NCBI RefSeq assembly: GCF_014196255.1
Contig: NZ_JACIDH010000017.1
Location: 1 to 64,000 of the forward strand
DNA: 64,000 nucleotides
Origin: Sphingomonas pseudosanguinis
GTDB lineage: Bacteria; Pseudomonadota; Alphaproteobacteria; Sphingomonadales; Sphingomonadaceae
Direction: 5' to 3'
Each line of letters begins with the position of its first letter. The first letter of the stretch is position 1. Shown one piece after another: positions 25,821 through 34,750 of the stretch. The position numbers and the translations under genes are program-made. The notes beneath the pieces were generated by a model, which did not search any database, was not told where the DNA came from, and saw only the letters and a program-made list of their open reading frames with translations.

Positions 25821-25914
25821 TGTGATCCATTCCTTCAAATCGAGGTTAACGCGTAACCTTTCGCGGGGACGCCGTCCATTGCTGATCACGTCCTGCTATC
25901 CTATCGCATGTCCC

Positions 25915-26736
25915 ATGTCCGTTCATAAAGCCGATATCGACCTGGCCCTCGCCTTGGCCGACGCCGCCGGCGCCGCGATCCGCCCCTATTTCCGCCGCGA
26001 CATGGGGCTGGAGATCAAGGCGGACAAATCGCCCGTCACCCTGGCCGATCGCGAGGCGGAGGCGGCGATGCGCCGCATCCTGGAGGCAGAGCGTTCGGGC
26101 GACGGCATTCATGGCGAGGAATATGGCGTCAAGGAGGGCGTGACCGGGCGGCAATGGGTGCTCGACCCCATCGACGGCACGCGCAGCTTCACCGTGGGCC
26201 GGCCGATCTTCGGCACGCTGATCGCGCTGGTCGACAATGGCTGGCCGGTCCTGGGCATCATCGACCAGCCGATCGCCGGCGAGCGCTGGCTGGGCGTGAC
26301 CGGGCGACCGACCTTGTTCAACGGCCAGCCGGCGCGCACCCGCTCCTGTCCCGAGCTGGAGGGCGCGACGATCGCGACGACCAGCCCGCATCTGTTCGAG
26401 GATGAGGATGTGCCACACTATATGGCGCTGGTCGCGGCGATCAGCGGCAACAGCCCCCGGCAAGGGCCGGTATATGGCGGCGACTGCTATAATTACGGCC
26501 TGCTGGCGAGCGGCCATATCGACATCGTCTGCGAGTCGGGGCTGAAGCTGCACGACTTCGCCGCACTGGTACCGGTGGTCGAGGGCGCGGGCGGACGCAT
26601 GTGCGACTGGAACGGCGATCCGCTGACCGCCGACAGCGCGGGCCATGTCCTCGCGATCGGCGACCCGGCGCGCACCGAGGAGGTGCTCGAGGCGCTGCGC
26701 AACGTGCCGCACGGGCATGGCCATCACGATCATTGA
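25915..26736 (+). CDS. hisN: Inositol-monophosphatase-family phosphatase, HisN-like
   Basis: 273 residues. Metal-binding motifs of the family are HGEEYG (Glu), LDPIDGTRSFTVGRPIFGTLIAL (Asp, Asp, Gly, Thr) and the late HDFAALVPVVEGAGG. The SFTVGRPIFGTLIAL sequence resembles HisN histidinol-phosphate phosphatases more than inositol monophosphatases, so a role in the last but one step of histidine synthesis is likely. It ends in a His-rich tail, HGHGHHDH, which could bind metal. The ATG at MSVHKADI was chosen by family length. Confidence 0.85.
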   Translation: MSVHKADIDLALALADAAGAAIRPYFRRDMGLEIKADKSPVTLADREAEAAMRRILEAERSGDGIHGEEYGVKEGVTGRQWVLDPIDGTRSFTVGRPIFGTLIALVDNGWPVLGIIDQPIAGERWLGVTGRPTLFNGQPARTRSCPELEGATIATTSPHLFEDEDVPHYMALVAAISGNSPRQGPVYGGDCYNYGLLASGHIDIVCESGLKLHDFAALVPVVEGAGGRMCDWNGDPLTADSAGHVLAIGDPARTEEVLEALRNVPHGHGHHDH

Positions 26737-26795
26737 GCCGGGACGGCTATGTCTGTTCCTGTTGTGAAGTGGATATTTGAAGGCGGGCCGGGGCA

Positions 26796-27260
26796 GTGAG
26801 CGATGGCTTGTGGCTCAGCGTTTACGGACAGCCTTACGATCCCATGCCAGCCATGGAAGCCTGGCGTGCGGGAGAGGTCGAGCGCGCTTCCCAAGAGTTA
26901 TGGGATCATCTCTATCATCAAGGCGCGATAAACTCGGCATCGTTCGCTGCGGTAGAATTACTCGTTCGCATGATCGAGGAGCAAGGCGTCCCGGACTGGC
27001 GAGCGTACGCTTTGATCGCATCCATTGAAGGGGGGCGGCTCGACCACGGAAATCCGTCCTTACCTGTCACGCTGAGTGACAGCTATCATGCAGCCTGGGC
27101 CAAATTATTGCCGCTGGCACTCCGTGACCTATCGACAGTGCAAGCCGACTTGGAGGTTCGTGCGGTGCTGGCGGTGGTTTGCTACGCCAAAGGGCAGCAT
27201 AGGCTCGCGGCAATCACCCTTTGCACCGAAGATGAACGTGCGGAGATGCTGGGTGAGTGA
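26796..27260 (+). CDS. Orphan helical protein, possibly HEAT-like immunity-type
   Basis: 154 residues, all-helical in appearance. The segment ASQELWDHLYHQGAINSASFAAVELLVRMI resembles orphan HEAT-like proteins, often described near toxin loci, that carry ELW..LxHQGxxxxAS motifs. Codon use is less GC-biased than in neighbours (TTA, CAA and ATA codons are frequent), suggesting acquisition by transfer. The GTG start is the only possible one before an upstream in-frame stop. No toxin gene or mobile element lies nearby. Function unknown; the immunity idea is an inference. Confidence 0.65.
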   Translation: MSDGLWLSVYGQPYDPMPAMEAWRAGEVERASQELWDHLYHQGAINSASFAAVELLVRMIEEQGVPDWRAYALIASIEGGRLDHGNPSLPVTLSDSYHAAWAKLLPLALRDLSTVQADLEVRAVLAVVCYAKGQHRLAAITLCTEDERAEMLGE

Positions 27261-27289
27261 CATTCAGGACACAGGCCGCTGGTGAAGAC

Positions 27290-29407
27290 CTAAAAAATCC
27301 CCAGAAACTTCTTCCGCTGCGCCTTGGCCTGACCCTCGGTCTGGCGGCCGTCCTTGGACTTGGCGGTGGTGCCGTTGCCGACATCGTCGCGCGGCGCGCC
27401 CTTGGTCGTCCGCTGGGCGCTGGCGCGGGCACCCGACAGCACCGGGCCGCACGCCGCCGCCTTGGCATCGCCGACATCGACGAAGGCCAGCACGCCGGCC
27501 AGCGGCGACGCCACCACCGCCAGGCCCAGCCCGGCGCCGGCGCGTGCCAGCAGGTCGCCGCTGATCGGGTTGATCCCCGGCTGGGCGAAGCTGCCCGTCA
27601 GCCCGACCGGGGACTGGCCCGAGAACAGGCTGAACTTCTTGGCATCGGCGCGCACGGCCATGTCGATCGCCTCGTTGCGGAAGCTGAAGCCACCGCGCCC
27701 GACGATCACGTTCTTCGACGTATCGATCAGGATCGGGTCCGCCGCCGCCACCCCGCCGCGCACGGTGAAGGCGATCAGCCCGCAATTGATCCGGACCGGC
27801 TCCTTCAACCGTTCCTCGAACATCTTCTGGACGAAGGTGCCGATGTCGAGTTCAGCCAGCTGCGCATTGCGGGTCCAGAGCGAACCGGCGGGCAGGATGA
27901 AGGCCATGCGACCGTTCGCGCTGGCCAGCGAATCGTGAATCGTGTCGCCGCGTCCCTGAAGCTGGATGCGGCCCTTCACCGTGCCCGTCGTCCCCGCCTC
28001 CGCCACGCCCCAGCCCGCGAGCAGCCGGCCGAGCGGCGTCGGCGACAGGCGGATGTCATAGCCGATCCGGCTGGGGCGCGGCCGCGTGTCGAAGACCAGA
28101 TCGGAGGAGACATTGCCGCGCGCCATCGCGAAGTTCAGCGGCGACAGGGTCAGCTTGCCCCGGTCGAGCGCCAGCGTCAGGTCGACATCCGAAATCGGCA
28201 CCCTGCGCGAGCGGACCGCGCCGATCGTCCATTTCAGATCGGCGTCGAAGCGCTGCATCGTCGCCACCGGCAGCGCGGCGTCGGGCAACAGCCGCTGCGC
28301 CCCCGCGCCGGTCGCGGCGGCGGCGGCCTGCGCGCCCCTGGTCGCGACGATGTCGGGATTATAGCCGATAAAGGGCGCGGCATCGATGATGTCGAGCCGC
28401 CTGGTGGCCAACGTCGAATCGAGATGCAGCCGCGCACCATTGGTCACGGTCAGCTGACCGGTCAGGTCGCTGTCGCCGAAGGTCCCGGTCATGCGGGTGA
28501 AGCGATAGGCGTCGCCATCCTTCACCATCTGCGCACGCACGTCATAGGTGCGGGTGCGCGGGATGGTGGCGCCGATGATCTCCAGCAGCGTCGACATGTC
28601 CTTGCCGCGCGCACGGGTGCGCAACGGCACATTCTCGATATCGGCGATCGAGGGCAGGGTGCCCGACACGTCGATGATATTGCCCGCCGCGCGCATCCGC
28701 GCGATCAGTGCGTTCCGGCCGCGATTGGCGGTGGCGTCGGGCGACAGCAGCTGCGCGGTCAGGCGGAAGGGCGTTTCGCGGATCACGCCCCGGCCACGCA
28801 CGCCGACCGCTTTGCCGATGCGCGCGTCCTGCGAGCGGATGTCGTCCAGCGCCAGCTCGGCGGTCACCCGCATCCGCGGATCGCGATAGCGTACCGTCGT
28901 CCCCGTCACCTGCGCGGTGTCGATGCGCGGAAACTCGAGCGGCTTGCCGCCCTTCTTCTCGCTGAACGTCCATGTGTTGGTGCGGTGGTCAGGCGTCCAT
29001 TCCAGATCGACCGCGCCGTTCGTCAGGTCCAGCCAGGTGAAGCGCCGCCTGCCGAACAGCAGCGACAGCGGCGCGATGCGTGAATCGATCCGGTCGGCGG
29101 TGAACAGATTGGGGCGGCTGGCCCAATCGGGGTTGGAGATGGCGATCTTCTCGGCGACGAACTTGATCCGCCACGGCGCGAAATAGAGCTGGAAGTCGCC
29201 GCCCACCGTCACCTGGCGATGGGTCAGCCGGCCAACGGTCGATTCGAAAGTCGAGCGCAGGAAGCGCCCCTTGGTGACGAAGAGGACCAGCCAGATCGCC
29301 GCGATGACGATCAGCAGGCCGATGACGACCCGCAACGCCCATCGCCGCCACGGCGTGCGACGCGCGGGCGACGGGGCGATCGTTTCGGCCGTGGATGGTT
29401 GATCCAT
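27290..29407 (-). CDS. AsmA-family envelope protein
   Basis: 705 residues. An N-terminal membrane anchor (about 25-46) follows a Pro- and Arg-containing cytosolic tail. The long periplasmic part starts with [19 protein letters not shown], the classic AsmA opening, and ends with the AsmA C-terminal domain ([26 protein letters not shown], then [20 protein letters not shown]). These proteins are implicated in lipid transport and outer-membrane integrity. This is the second AsmA-type gene in the window and is closer to AsmA itself than the first. It is divergent from rpmI. Confidence 0.88.
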   Translation of the reverse strand: MDQPSTAETIAPSPARRTPWRRWALRVVIGLLIVIAAIWLVLFVTKGRFLRSTFESTVGRLTHRQVTVGGDFQLYFAPWRIKFVAEKIAISNPDWASRPNLFTADRIDSRIAPLSLLFGRRRFTWLDLTNGAVDLEWTPDHRTNTWTFSEKKGGKPLEFPRIDTAQVTGTTVRYRDPRMRVTAELALDDIRSQDARIGKAVGVRGRGVIRETPFRLTAQLLSPDATANRGRNALIARMRAAGNIIDVSGTLPSIADIENVPLRTRARGKDMSTLLEIIGATIPRTRTYDVRAQMVKDGDAYRFTRMTGTFGDSDLTGQLTVTNGARLHLDSTLATRRLDIIDAAPFIGYNPDIVATRGAQAAAAATGAGAQRLLPDAALPVATMQRFDADLKWTIGAVRSRRVPISDVDLTLALDRGKLTLSPLNFAMARGNVSSDLVFDTRPRPSRIGYDIRLSPTPLGRLLAGWGVAEAGTTGTVKGRIQLQGRGDTIHDSLASANGRMAFILPAGSLWTRNAQLAELDIGTFVQKMFEERLKEPVRINCGLIAFTVRGGVAAADPILIDTSKNVIVGRGGFSFRNEAIDMAVRADAKKFSLFSGQSPVGLTGSFAQPGINPISGDLLARAGAGLGLAVVASPLAGVLAFVDVGDAKAAACGPVLSGARASAQRTTKGAPRDDVGNGTTAKSKDGRQTEGQAKAQRKKFLGIF

Positions 29408-29574
29408 GGCCCTACCAAGCGTGCGAGCGCAGCGGCGGTTCCCTGGGGCGACATCGGTTGCAATCGTCCGCCACTTCGTCTAAGCGGCCCGCTTCCCGAG
29501 CGAGGTGTCACGAACGGCCCGGCCATCAGGGCTGCCGCGGCCGTTTCTGCCTTGCTCACAGCGAAAGGACCAAA

Positions 29575-29778
29575 ATGCCCAAGCTCAAGACCAAGAGCGG
29601 CGTCAAGAAGCGCTTCAAGCTCACCGCGACCGGCAAGATCAAGCACGGCGTGGCCGGCAAGCGCCACCGCCTGATCAGCCATAACGGCAAGTATATCCGC
29701 CAGAACCGCGGCACCTCGGTCCTGTCCGATGCCGACACCAAGACCGTGAAGGCCTGGGCGCCTTACGGCCTGAACTGA
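29575..29778 (+). CDS. rpmI: 50S ribosomal protein L35
   Basis: 67 residues, very basic, beginning [21 protein letters not shown] and containing [19 protein letters not shown], a clear L35. It binds the large subunit. Directly followed by rplT after 21 bp. infC, which often precedes this pair in bacteria, is absent here. A 166-bp gap to the divergent AsmA gene should hold the promoter and any L20-responsive leader. Confidence 0.98.
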   Translation: MPKLKTKSGVKKRFKLTATGKIKHGVAGKRHRLISHNGKYIRQNRGTSVLSDADTKTVKAWAPYGLN

Positions 29779-29799
29779 TTTCTGGAAGGATAGAGAGAT

Positions 29800-30165
29800 A
29801 TGGCACGCGTCAAGCGGGGCACGACCACCAAGGCGAAGCATAAGCGGATTTTGGATCAGGCGAAGGGCTATTATGGCCGTCGCAAGAACACCATCCGCAT
29901 CGCGCGCCAGGCCGTCGAAAAGGCCGGTCAATATGCGTATCGCGACCGCAAGGTTAAGAAGCGGACCTTCCGTGGTCTGTGGATTCAGCGCATCAACGCC
30001 GGTGTCCGGGCCGAGGGCCTGACCTATTCGCAGTTCATGCACGGGTGCAAGCTGGCGGGTATCGAACTGGACCGGAAGGTCCTGGCCGACATCGCGATGC
30101 ACGAGGGCGATGCCTTCAAGGCGATCATCGCACAGGCGAAGGCCGCTCTGCCGCAGGCTGCGTAA
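29800..30165 (+). CDS. rplT: 50S ribosomal protein L20
   Basis: 121 residues. Family signatures are [57 protein letters not shown] and [24 protein letters not shown]20 is needed for early 50S assembly and represses its own operon in some bacteria. A GGAAGGATAG precedes the start. pheS and pheT, frequent downstream neighbours, do not follow; a strong terminator does. Confidence 0.98.
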   Translation: MARVKRGTTTKAKHKRILDQAKGYYGRRKNTIRIARQAVEKAGQYAYRDRKVKKRTFRGLWIQRINAGVRAEGLTYSQFMHGCKLAGIELDRKVLADIAMHEGDAFKAIIAQAKAALPQAA

Positions 30166-30196
30166 TTCGCAGACGACGGTTCAGCGCCGGAAATCG

Positions 30197-30233
30197 AAAA
30201 GGGCGTCGGTGGGGTTCCACCGGCGCCCTTTTT
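30197..30233 (+). terminator. Rho-independent terminator of rpmI-rplT
   Basis: AAAAGGGCG and CGCCCTTTTT arms, extended by CGGTGG and CCACCG, form a long stem with a short loop and a T-tract. The hairpin starts about 30 bp after the rplT stop. Confidence 0.88.
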
Positions 30234-30259
30234 CGTGGGTAGCACCCGGCCGGTGTCGC

Positions 30260-30988
30260 TCAGCGCGCGGGCGGCAGCCATCCCGGCTCGAACTGCGGAC
30301 GCCGGGGCGGCAGCGACGACAGCCGGCGCAGCGCGACCAGGTCGAGCAGCTGGAACCGGTGGCCCTGACGCGCCAGCAGCCTTTCCTCCTCCAGTCCCCG
30401 GATCGTGCGGTTCACATGCACCGCCGTCAGCCCCAGCAGGTCGCCCATGATCTCCTGCGTCAAGGGCAGGTGGAAGCCGTCATCGGTCACCAGCCCGATC
30501 GGGCTGAGCCGCGCATGGAAATCGACCAGAAGCCGCGCCAGCCGCTCGCGCGCCGGGGCATTGCCCGTCATGGCCAGCGCATCCATCAGCGCCAGCCGCT
30601 CCATCTGGGTGGCGATGGTGAACAGCGCGGCGAGGCGCGGGTGCGATTCGTACAACCGGCCGAAGCGCTCATAGGGCACGAAGGCGGTGATCGATTCGGT
30701 GACGGCGGTCAGCGTGTCGGCCGCCTCGGGCAGCACCATGCTGGGCGTGCCGAGCATGTCACCGGGCAGGTGCACCTTCTGGATCAGGCGGTTGCCGTTG
30801 CGCAAGACGATCGACGAGGTCACCCAGCCCTGCACATGCAGGTGGAAACCGCTGGTCGCCTCGCCCTCACGCTGAAAAATCTCCCCCCGCCGCCGCCCAA
30901 CCTCGGCATCGCCCAGCGCTCCCAAAGTCTGGCGCTCTCCGGCCGTGAGGGTGGCGAACGCCTCATAGCGATGAATCGGATATGCTAT
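30260..30988 (-). CDS. Crp/Fnr-family transcription regulator
   Basis: About 242 residues. A cyclic-nucleotide-binding-like domain (about 10-130; DAEVGRRRGEIFQREGEATSGFHLHVQGWV, LPGDMLGTPSMVL) is followed by a helix-turn-helix domain with LTQEIMGDLLGLTAVHVNRTIRGLEEERLLARQG. No FNR-type N-terminal cysteine cluster is seen, so oxygen sensing by an iron-sulphur cluster is unlikely. The start is a problem: the frame has no ATG or GTG near the expected N-terminus. An AGGGAGG motif is spaced for an ATA codon, used here as the start. A real upstream start cannot be excluded. Confidence 0.8.
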   Translation of the reverse strand: MAYPIHRYEAFATLTAGERQTLGALGDAEVGRRRGEIFQREGEATSGFHLHVQGWVTSSIVLRNGNRLIQKVHLPGDMLGTPSMVLPEAADTLTAVTESITAFVPYERFGRLYESHPRLAALFTIATQMERLALMDALAMTGNAPARERLARLLVDFHARLSPIGLVTDDGFHLPLTQEIMGDLLGLTAVHVNRTIRGLEEERLLARQGHRFQLLDLVALRRLSSLPPRRPQFEPGWLPPAR

Positions 30989-31180
30989 CTCGGCCTCCCT
31001 AGACCCGTCCCGTCGTACGACCGATGACGGTCGCCGATCTTTTTCATCCGCCAGCCATAAGAGAAGCGCGCGCGTCCTTCGCAGACGTGGATCAATCAAG
31101 CAGGTGGAAAATATCGTCGGGGCCGCAGCGTTGATCGTCGTGCGGCACCGGCATGAGGGATTGTCCGAATCATCCGAACC

Positions 31181-31609
31181 ATGGAGCGATGCGCCGTGCA
31201 AAAGCCCGAAGACAGTTACCGTCGTCGCCTGCAACGGGATGTACCGACTGGAATCGCGGCGTTCCTCTGTCTGATCGCGCTTCTGTTGCCGACCATCGGT
31301 GTGACGACGCTTCTGGTCGAAGGCCCGCATCTGGAGGCGCGGGGACATCCGCTATACTGGTTGCTTCTGGGCCTGCCCGCCATCTGGTCGTGGCGTATGA
31401 TGGATTACACGCCGGGGGCGTTGCGAACGATCCGCCCGACTTTGTTCGCGACGCCGTTCCTGGCGGCGGCTGTCCTGATCGCGGCCCATGTCAGCGGGCG
31501 CGACATGGTAGCCTATCGGGTCATGTTCCTATCGACCGTCGTGATCTGCACCGTTGGCGGTTTTCTCTACAACCGCAGTCTGCTGGCACGGGAGGGGGCG
31601 GGGGATTGA
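31181..31609 (+). CDS. Four-helix membrane protein of unknown function
   Basis: 142 residues with four hydrophobic segments (about 23-46, 57-72, 86-105 and 112-130) and short polar ends. No known motif is recognised. The start MERCAVQKPED was chosen; an internal GTG five codons on is possible. It is divergent from the Crp/Fnr gene (about 190 bp gap), and a regulator-target link is possible but unproven. A DUF1489 gene follows after 54 bp. Confidence 0.6.
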   Translation: MERCAVQKPEDSYRRRLQRDVPTGIAAFLCLIALLLPTIGVTTLLVEGPHLEARGHPLYWLLLGLPAIWSWRMMDYTPGALRTIRPTLFATPFLAAAVLIAAHVSGRDMVAYRVMFLSTVVICTVGGFLYNRSLLAREGAGD

Positions 31610-31663
31610 GCGGTCTTGCGGCTCTGGTCTTCCCGGCACGCCACCCCCACATAGCCCCGCGAC

Positions 31664-32068
31664 ATGGCGTTGCATTTGACCAAGGTCGCGTTCGGGGCGG
31701 CCAGTATCGATCATCTGGCCGAGCGACTGGCCTTGCGGGCGGCCGATGGCCCCGTGTTCCTGACCACGCGCTATCTGCCCAAGCGGCATGAGGAGGTGGC
31801 GGGGCAGGGTTCGCTGTTCTGGATCTTGAAGCATCAGCTGGTCGCGCGCTCGCCGATCCTGTCCTTCGGCGAGGCCGAGGGCGGGCGGTGCGCGATCCAT
31901 ATCGATCCTGCGCTGGTGCTGGTGCAGGCGCTGCCCAAGCGGGCGCATCAGGGCTGGCGCTATCTGGAGGCGGCGGACGCGCCACCCGATCTTAGCGGGG
32001 CCGCGACGGGGATCGAGACGATGCCGCCGATGCTGGTCGGCAAGCTGGTGGAATTGGGGCTGATCTGA
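31664..32068 (+). CDS. DUF1489 family protein
   Basis: 134 residues. It begins MALHLTKVAFGAASIDHLAERL and contains FLTTRYLPKRHEEV and GSLFWILKHQLVARSPIL, the alphaproteobacterial DUF1489 pattern. Function is unknown. A GGAxx-type ribosome site is not obvious. Its stop immediately precedes a palindromic repeat. Confidence 0.85.
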   Translation: MALHLTKVAFGAASIDHLAERLALRAADGPVFLTTRYLPKRHEEVAGQGSLFWILKHQLVARSPILSFGEAEGGRCAIHIDPALVLVQALPKRAHQGWRYLEAADAPPDLSGAATGIETMPPMLVGKLVELGLI

Positions 32069-32209
32069 TCCTCCCCGAAACGGGGAGGGGGGACCATGCG
32101 AACCATGGTAGAGGGGTGTCACCGGTTGCGACCGAAGCCTGCCCGATCAGCGGGAACACCCCTCCGTCAGGCCTTTTGGCCTGCCACCTCCCCTTGCAGG
32201 GGAGGATTT
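32067..32209. repeat. GGGGAGG-family composite palindrome
   Basis: It begins with CCTCCCCGAAACGGGGAGG directly at the DUF1489 stop and ends in CCACCTCCCCTTGCAGGGG. The interior holds GGACCATGCGAACCATGG and a diverged centre. With the next element it fills the roughly 300-bp gap to the convergent ankyrin gene, in which I see no gene. Confidence 0.8.
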
Positions 32210-32235
32210 GTAGCGGGATGACACAAGATGGACTT

Positions 32236-32335
32236 ACCCCTCCCCTTCAGGGGAGGGGCCGGGGGTAGGGCGTTTCCACGGGCCAGCAGTTTGCGGTGAC
32301 GCCCCACCCCAACCCCTCCCCTGAAGGGGAGGGGC
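32236..32335. repeat. CCCCTTCAGGGG-type inverted pair
   Basis: CCCCTCCCCTTCAGGGGAGG at the left and CCCCTCCCCTGAAGGGGAGG at the right enclose a spacer with GGGGTAGGGC and GCCCCACCCC-like arms. Same repeat family, second subtype. Confidence 0.85.
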
Positions 32336-32376
32336 TCACGGTGGTTCGATACGACGTCATTACGGTCTAGGGATGA

Positions 32377-32988
32377 TCAGAACTTCGGCCCCGCCACCGC
32401 CGCGCGGGTCTTTTTGGGGGTTTCGGCCAGCAGCTTGGCGATCGCGGCGTTGCGCGAGTCCTGGGTGGCATAGTCGCGCGCGGTCAGGCCGGCGATATTG
32501 TCGGCCTGATCCGGGTCGGCCCCGGCGGCGAGCAGTTCGCGCACCATCGCGATGTCGTGGCGCTGGACCGCGCGGATCAGCGGGGTCTCGCCGCCCGAAT
32601 TGCCGATATTGGGATTGGCCTTCGCCGCCGTCAGGATGCGGATCATGTCGGGCTGGCCGCCCGCCACCGCCAGCAGCAGCGGCGTGTTGCCGCGCCCGTC
32701 GCGCAGGTTCGGGTCGGCGCCCTTTTGCAGCAGGAAGCGCAAGTACGTCTCGTCGCCGCGCTTGATCACGATGTGCAGCGCGCCCTCGCCATTGGTCACG
32801 TCGCGGGTGTTGATGATGCTGGCGCCGGGGCGGTCCAGCATGTTGGTCACCTCGTTGCCCTTGGCTTCCTTTACCGCCTGCAAAAACTTGTAGCTTTCCG
32901 ACTGCATCATCTGCGCGGTGGCGGGCGCCAGGGCGGGCAGGGCGAGACTGCCCAGAAGCGCGGCGGCAAGCAGGGGGCGAAGGGACAT
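32377..32988 (-). CDS. Secreted ankyrin-repeat protein
   Basis: 203 residues with a signal peptide (about 1-26) and four to five ankyrin repeats, e.g. GEGALHIVIKRGDETYLRFLLQKGADPNLRDGRG, then NTPLLLAVAGGQPDMIRILT and ETPLIRAVQRHDIAMVRELLAAGADPDQAD. Ankyrin repeats mediate protein binding; the partner is unknown and the location is presumably periplasmic. The start at MSLRPLLAA has AGGA upstream; an earlier in-frame ATG would lengthen the N-terminus by nine residues. It is divergent from the SCO1 gene. Confidence 0.88.
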   Translation of the reverse strand: MSLRPLLAAALLGSLALPALAPATAQMMQSESYKFLQAVKEAKGNEVTNMLDRPGASIINTRDVTNGEGALHIVIKRGDETYLRFLLQKGADPNLRDGRGNTPLLLAVAGGQPDMIRILTAAKANPNIGNSGGETPLIRAVQRHDIAMVRELLAAGADPDQADNIAGLTARDYATQDSRNAAIAKLLAETPKKTRAAVAGPKF

Positions 32989-33057
32989 GAAGCGAAATCC
33001 TGAACGATAGGGCATGACTTGCAACCGGCGATTTATCACAGCAAGGCTGTCGTCGTC

Positions 33058-33657
33058 ATGACCCGATTATTCCCGTTCTTTGGCGCGGCACTGGCGCTCG
33101 CCACCGCCGGTTGCGGCTCCCAATCCCAGGTCCCTGCGGCCGAGCAGCCGCCGCTGGCCGGCGCAAAGATCGGCGGGCCGTTCCGGCTGACCGGCGCCGA
33201 TGGCCGCACCGTCACCGATCGCGACTTCGCCGGGCGCTACCGGGTCATGTATTTCGGCTACACCTTTTGCCCCGATGTCTGCCCCACCGACATGCAGGCG
33301 ATCGCCGCCGGCCTGAAGCTGCTCGATAGCCGCGCACCGGCCAAGGCGAAGAAAATCGCGGCCGTGTTCGTCACCGTCGACCCCGAGCGCGATACGCCGG
33401 CGGTGGTCGGCCGCTTCGCCGCCGCCTTCGACCCGCGCATCGTTGGGCTGACCGGCACGCCCCAGCAGATCGAGGCGGTGAAGAAGGCCTATGCCGTCTG
33501 GTCGCAAAAGGGCGATCCGTCGCCGGGCGGCGGTTATCTCGTCAACCATAGCCGCCAGGTCTATCTGATGGACCCAAGCAACAAGCCGCTGGCGCTGATC
33601 CCCTCGGACGAAGGGCCGCAGGCGGTCGCCGCTGCGCTCGACCGCTGGGTGAGGTGA
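33058..33657 (+). CDS. SCO1/SenC-family copper lipoprotein
   Basis: 199 residues. A lipoprotein signal ends in LATAGC (Cys19). The thioredoxin-like domain carries the copper-binding pair Cys71 and Cys75 in FCPDVCP and the distant His164 in VNHSRQ. SCO proteins help build the CuA centre of cytochrome oxidase and act in redox homeostasis. Its stop overlaps the YcgN-type gene by 4 bp, making a three-gene coupled run with the YgjP-like metallopeptidase. Confidence 0.95.
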   Translation: MTRLFPFFGAALALATAGCGSQSQVPAAEQPPLAGAKIGGPFRLTGADGRTVTDRDFAGRYRVMYFGYTFCPDVCPTDMQAIAAGLKLLDSRAPAKAKKIAAVFVTVDPERDTPAVVGRFAAAFDPRIVGLTGTPQQIEAVKKAYAVWSQKGDPSPGGGYLVNHSRQVYLMDPSNKPLALIPSDEGPQAVAAALDRWVR

Positions 33658-34085
33658 TGGAGCGCTTCTGGGAAAAGCCGATCGAGAGCCTCGACCGCGC
33701 CCAATGGGAGGCGTTGTGCGACGGCTGCGGCAAATGCTGCATCCACAAGCTGGAGGACGAGGAGACGGGCGAGCTGGTGCCAACCAATGTCGCCTGCCGT
33801 CTGCTCGACCGGCGCAGCGGGCAATGCTCCAACTACCGCCACCGGCGTGCCTATGTCAGCGAGTGCGTGCGGCTGACCATGGGCAATGTCCGGTCGATCG
33901 ACTGGCTGCCCAACACCTGCGCCTATCGCCTGCGCGCGGCGAACGAACCGCTGCCCGACTGGCATTATCTGATCTCCGGCGACCGCGAGGCGGTGCACCG
34001 CGCCGGCCAGTCGGTGCGCGGCTGGACGATCAGCGAGGATGATGCCGGCGATTTCGAAAACCATATCGTGGACCGTGAATTGTGA
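33654..34085 (+). CDS. YcgN-family cysteine-cluster protein
   Basis: 143 residues. The UPF0260 pattern is present: WEALCDGCGKCCIHKLEDE at the N-terminus, then VACRLLD, CSNYRHRRAYVSEC and WLPNTCAYR. These eight or so cysteines form the YkgJ-type CxxCxxCC cluster, a likely metal or Fe-S site. The function is unknown. It starts MMERFWEKP at an ATGATG overlap with SCO1, and its stop overlaps the next GTG. Confidence 0.92.
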   Translation: MMERFWEKPIESLDRAQWEALCDGCGKCCIHKLEDEETGELVPTNVACRLLDRRSGQCSNYRHRRAYVSECVRLTMGNVRSIDWLPNTCAYRLRAANEPLPDWHYLISGDREAVHRAGQSVRGWTISEDDAGDFENHIVDREL

Positions 34086-34750
34086 TCGACGAAGTCGTGC
34101 GGCATCCGACCGCCAAGCGTATCCGCCTCAGCGTCGATCCCGCCACCGGCACCGCCCGACTGGTGGTGCCCAAGCGCGCCGCGCTGAAATCCGCACTCGC
34201 CTGGGCCGAGGACAAGCAGGGCTGGATCGCCGAGCAGCGCGCGCGCCTGCCCGAACCGCGCCCCTTCGTGACCGGCGCGGCCATCCCCTTCGGCGACGAC
34301 ATGCTGACGCTGCACTGGGAAGCGGGCAGCCGCCGCGTGATCCAGCGCGAGCAGGACCGTCTGCTCGCCTCCGGCCCGATCGAGACGCTGGGCCGCCGGG
34401 TCGAGGCATGGCTGAAGCGGCAGGCGCTGGAGGTGCTGGCGCGCGAGACGGCGGAATTCGCGCGGTCCGCCGGGGTCGCGGTGTCGAAGGTCAGCGTCGC
34501 CGATCCCAAGGCGCGCTGGGGCAGCTGCGCCTCGTCGGGGGCGATCCGCTATAGCTGGCGGCTGATGCTGGCACCGGCTTTCGTCCGTCGCGCCACCGTC
34601 GCGCACGAGGTCGCGCACCGCATCCATATGAACCACGCGCCGGCCTTCCACGCGCTGGTCGCCGAACTGCTGGGCCAGGACCCGGCGCCCGCCACCGCCT
34701 GGTTGCGGCAGCATGGCGCGGGGCTTCACTGGTACGGGCGGTCGTCCTGA
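34082..34750 (+). CDS. YgjP-like (DUF45) metallopeptidase
   Basis: 222 residues. The zinc-binding HEVAH motif with a third ligand in HMNHAPAFHALV is preceded by DPKARWGSCASSGAIRYSWRLMLAP, the YgjP/WLM signature. It is a predicted cytosolic zinc protease of unknown substrate. The GTG start overlaps the preceding stop. Its last 25 bp overlap the 3' end of the convergent PBP1A gene. Confidence 0.9.
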   Translation: MIDEVVRHPTAKRIRLSVDPATGTARLVVPKRAALKSALAWAEDKQGWIAEQRARLPEPRPFVTGAAIPFGDDMLTLHWEAGSRRVIQREQDRLLASGPIETLGRRVEAWLKRQALEVLARETAEFARSAGVAVSKVSVADPKARWGSCASSGAIRYSWRLMLAPAFVRRATVAHEVAHRIHMNHAPAFHALVAELLGQDPAPATAWLRQHGAGLHWYGRSS

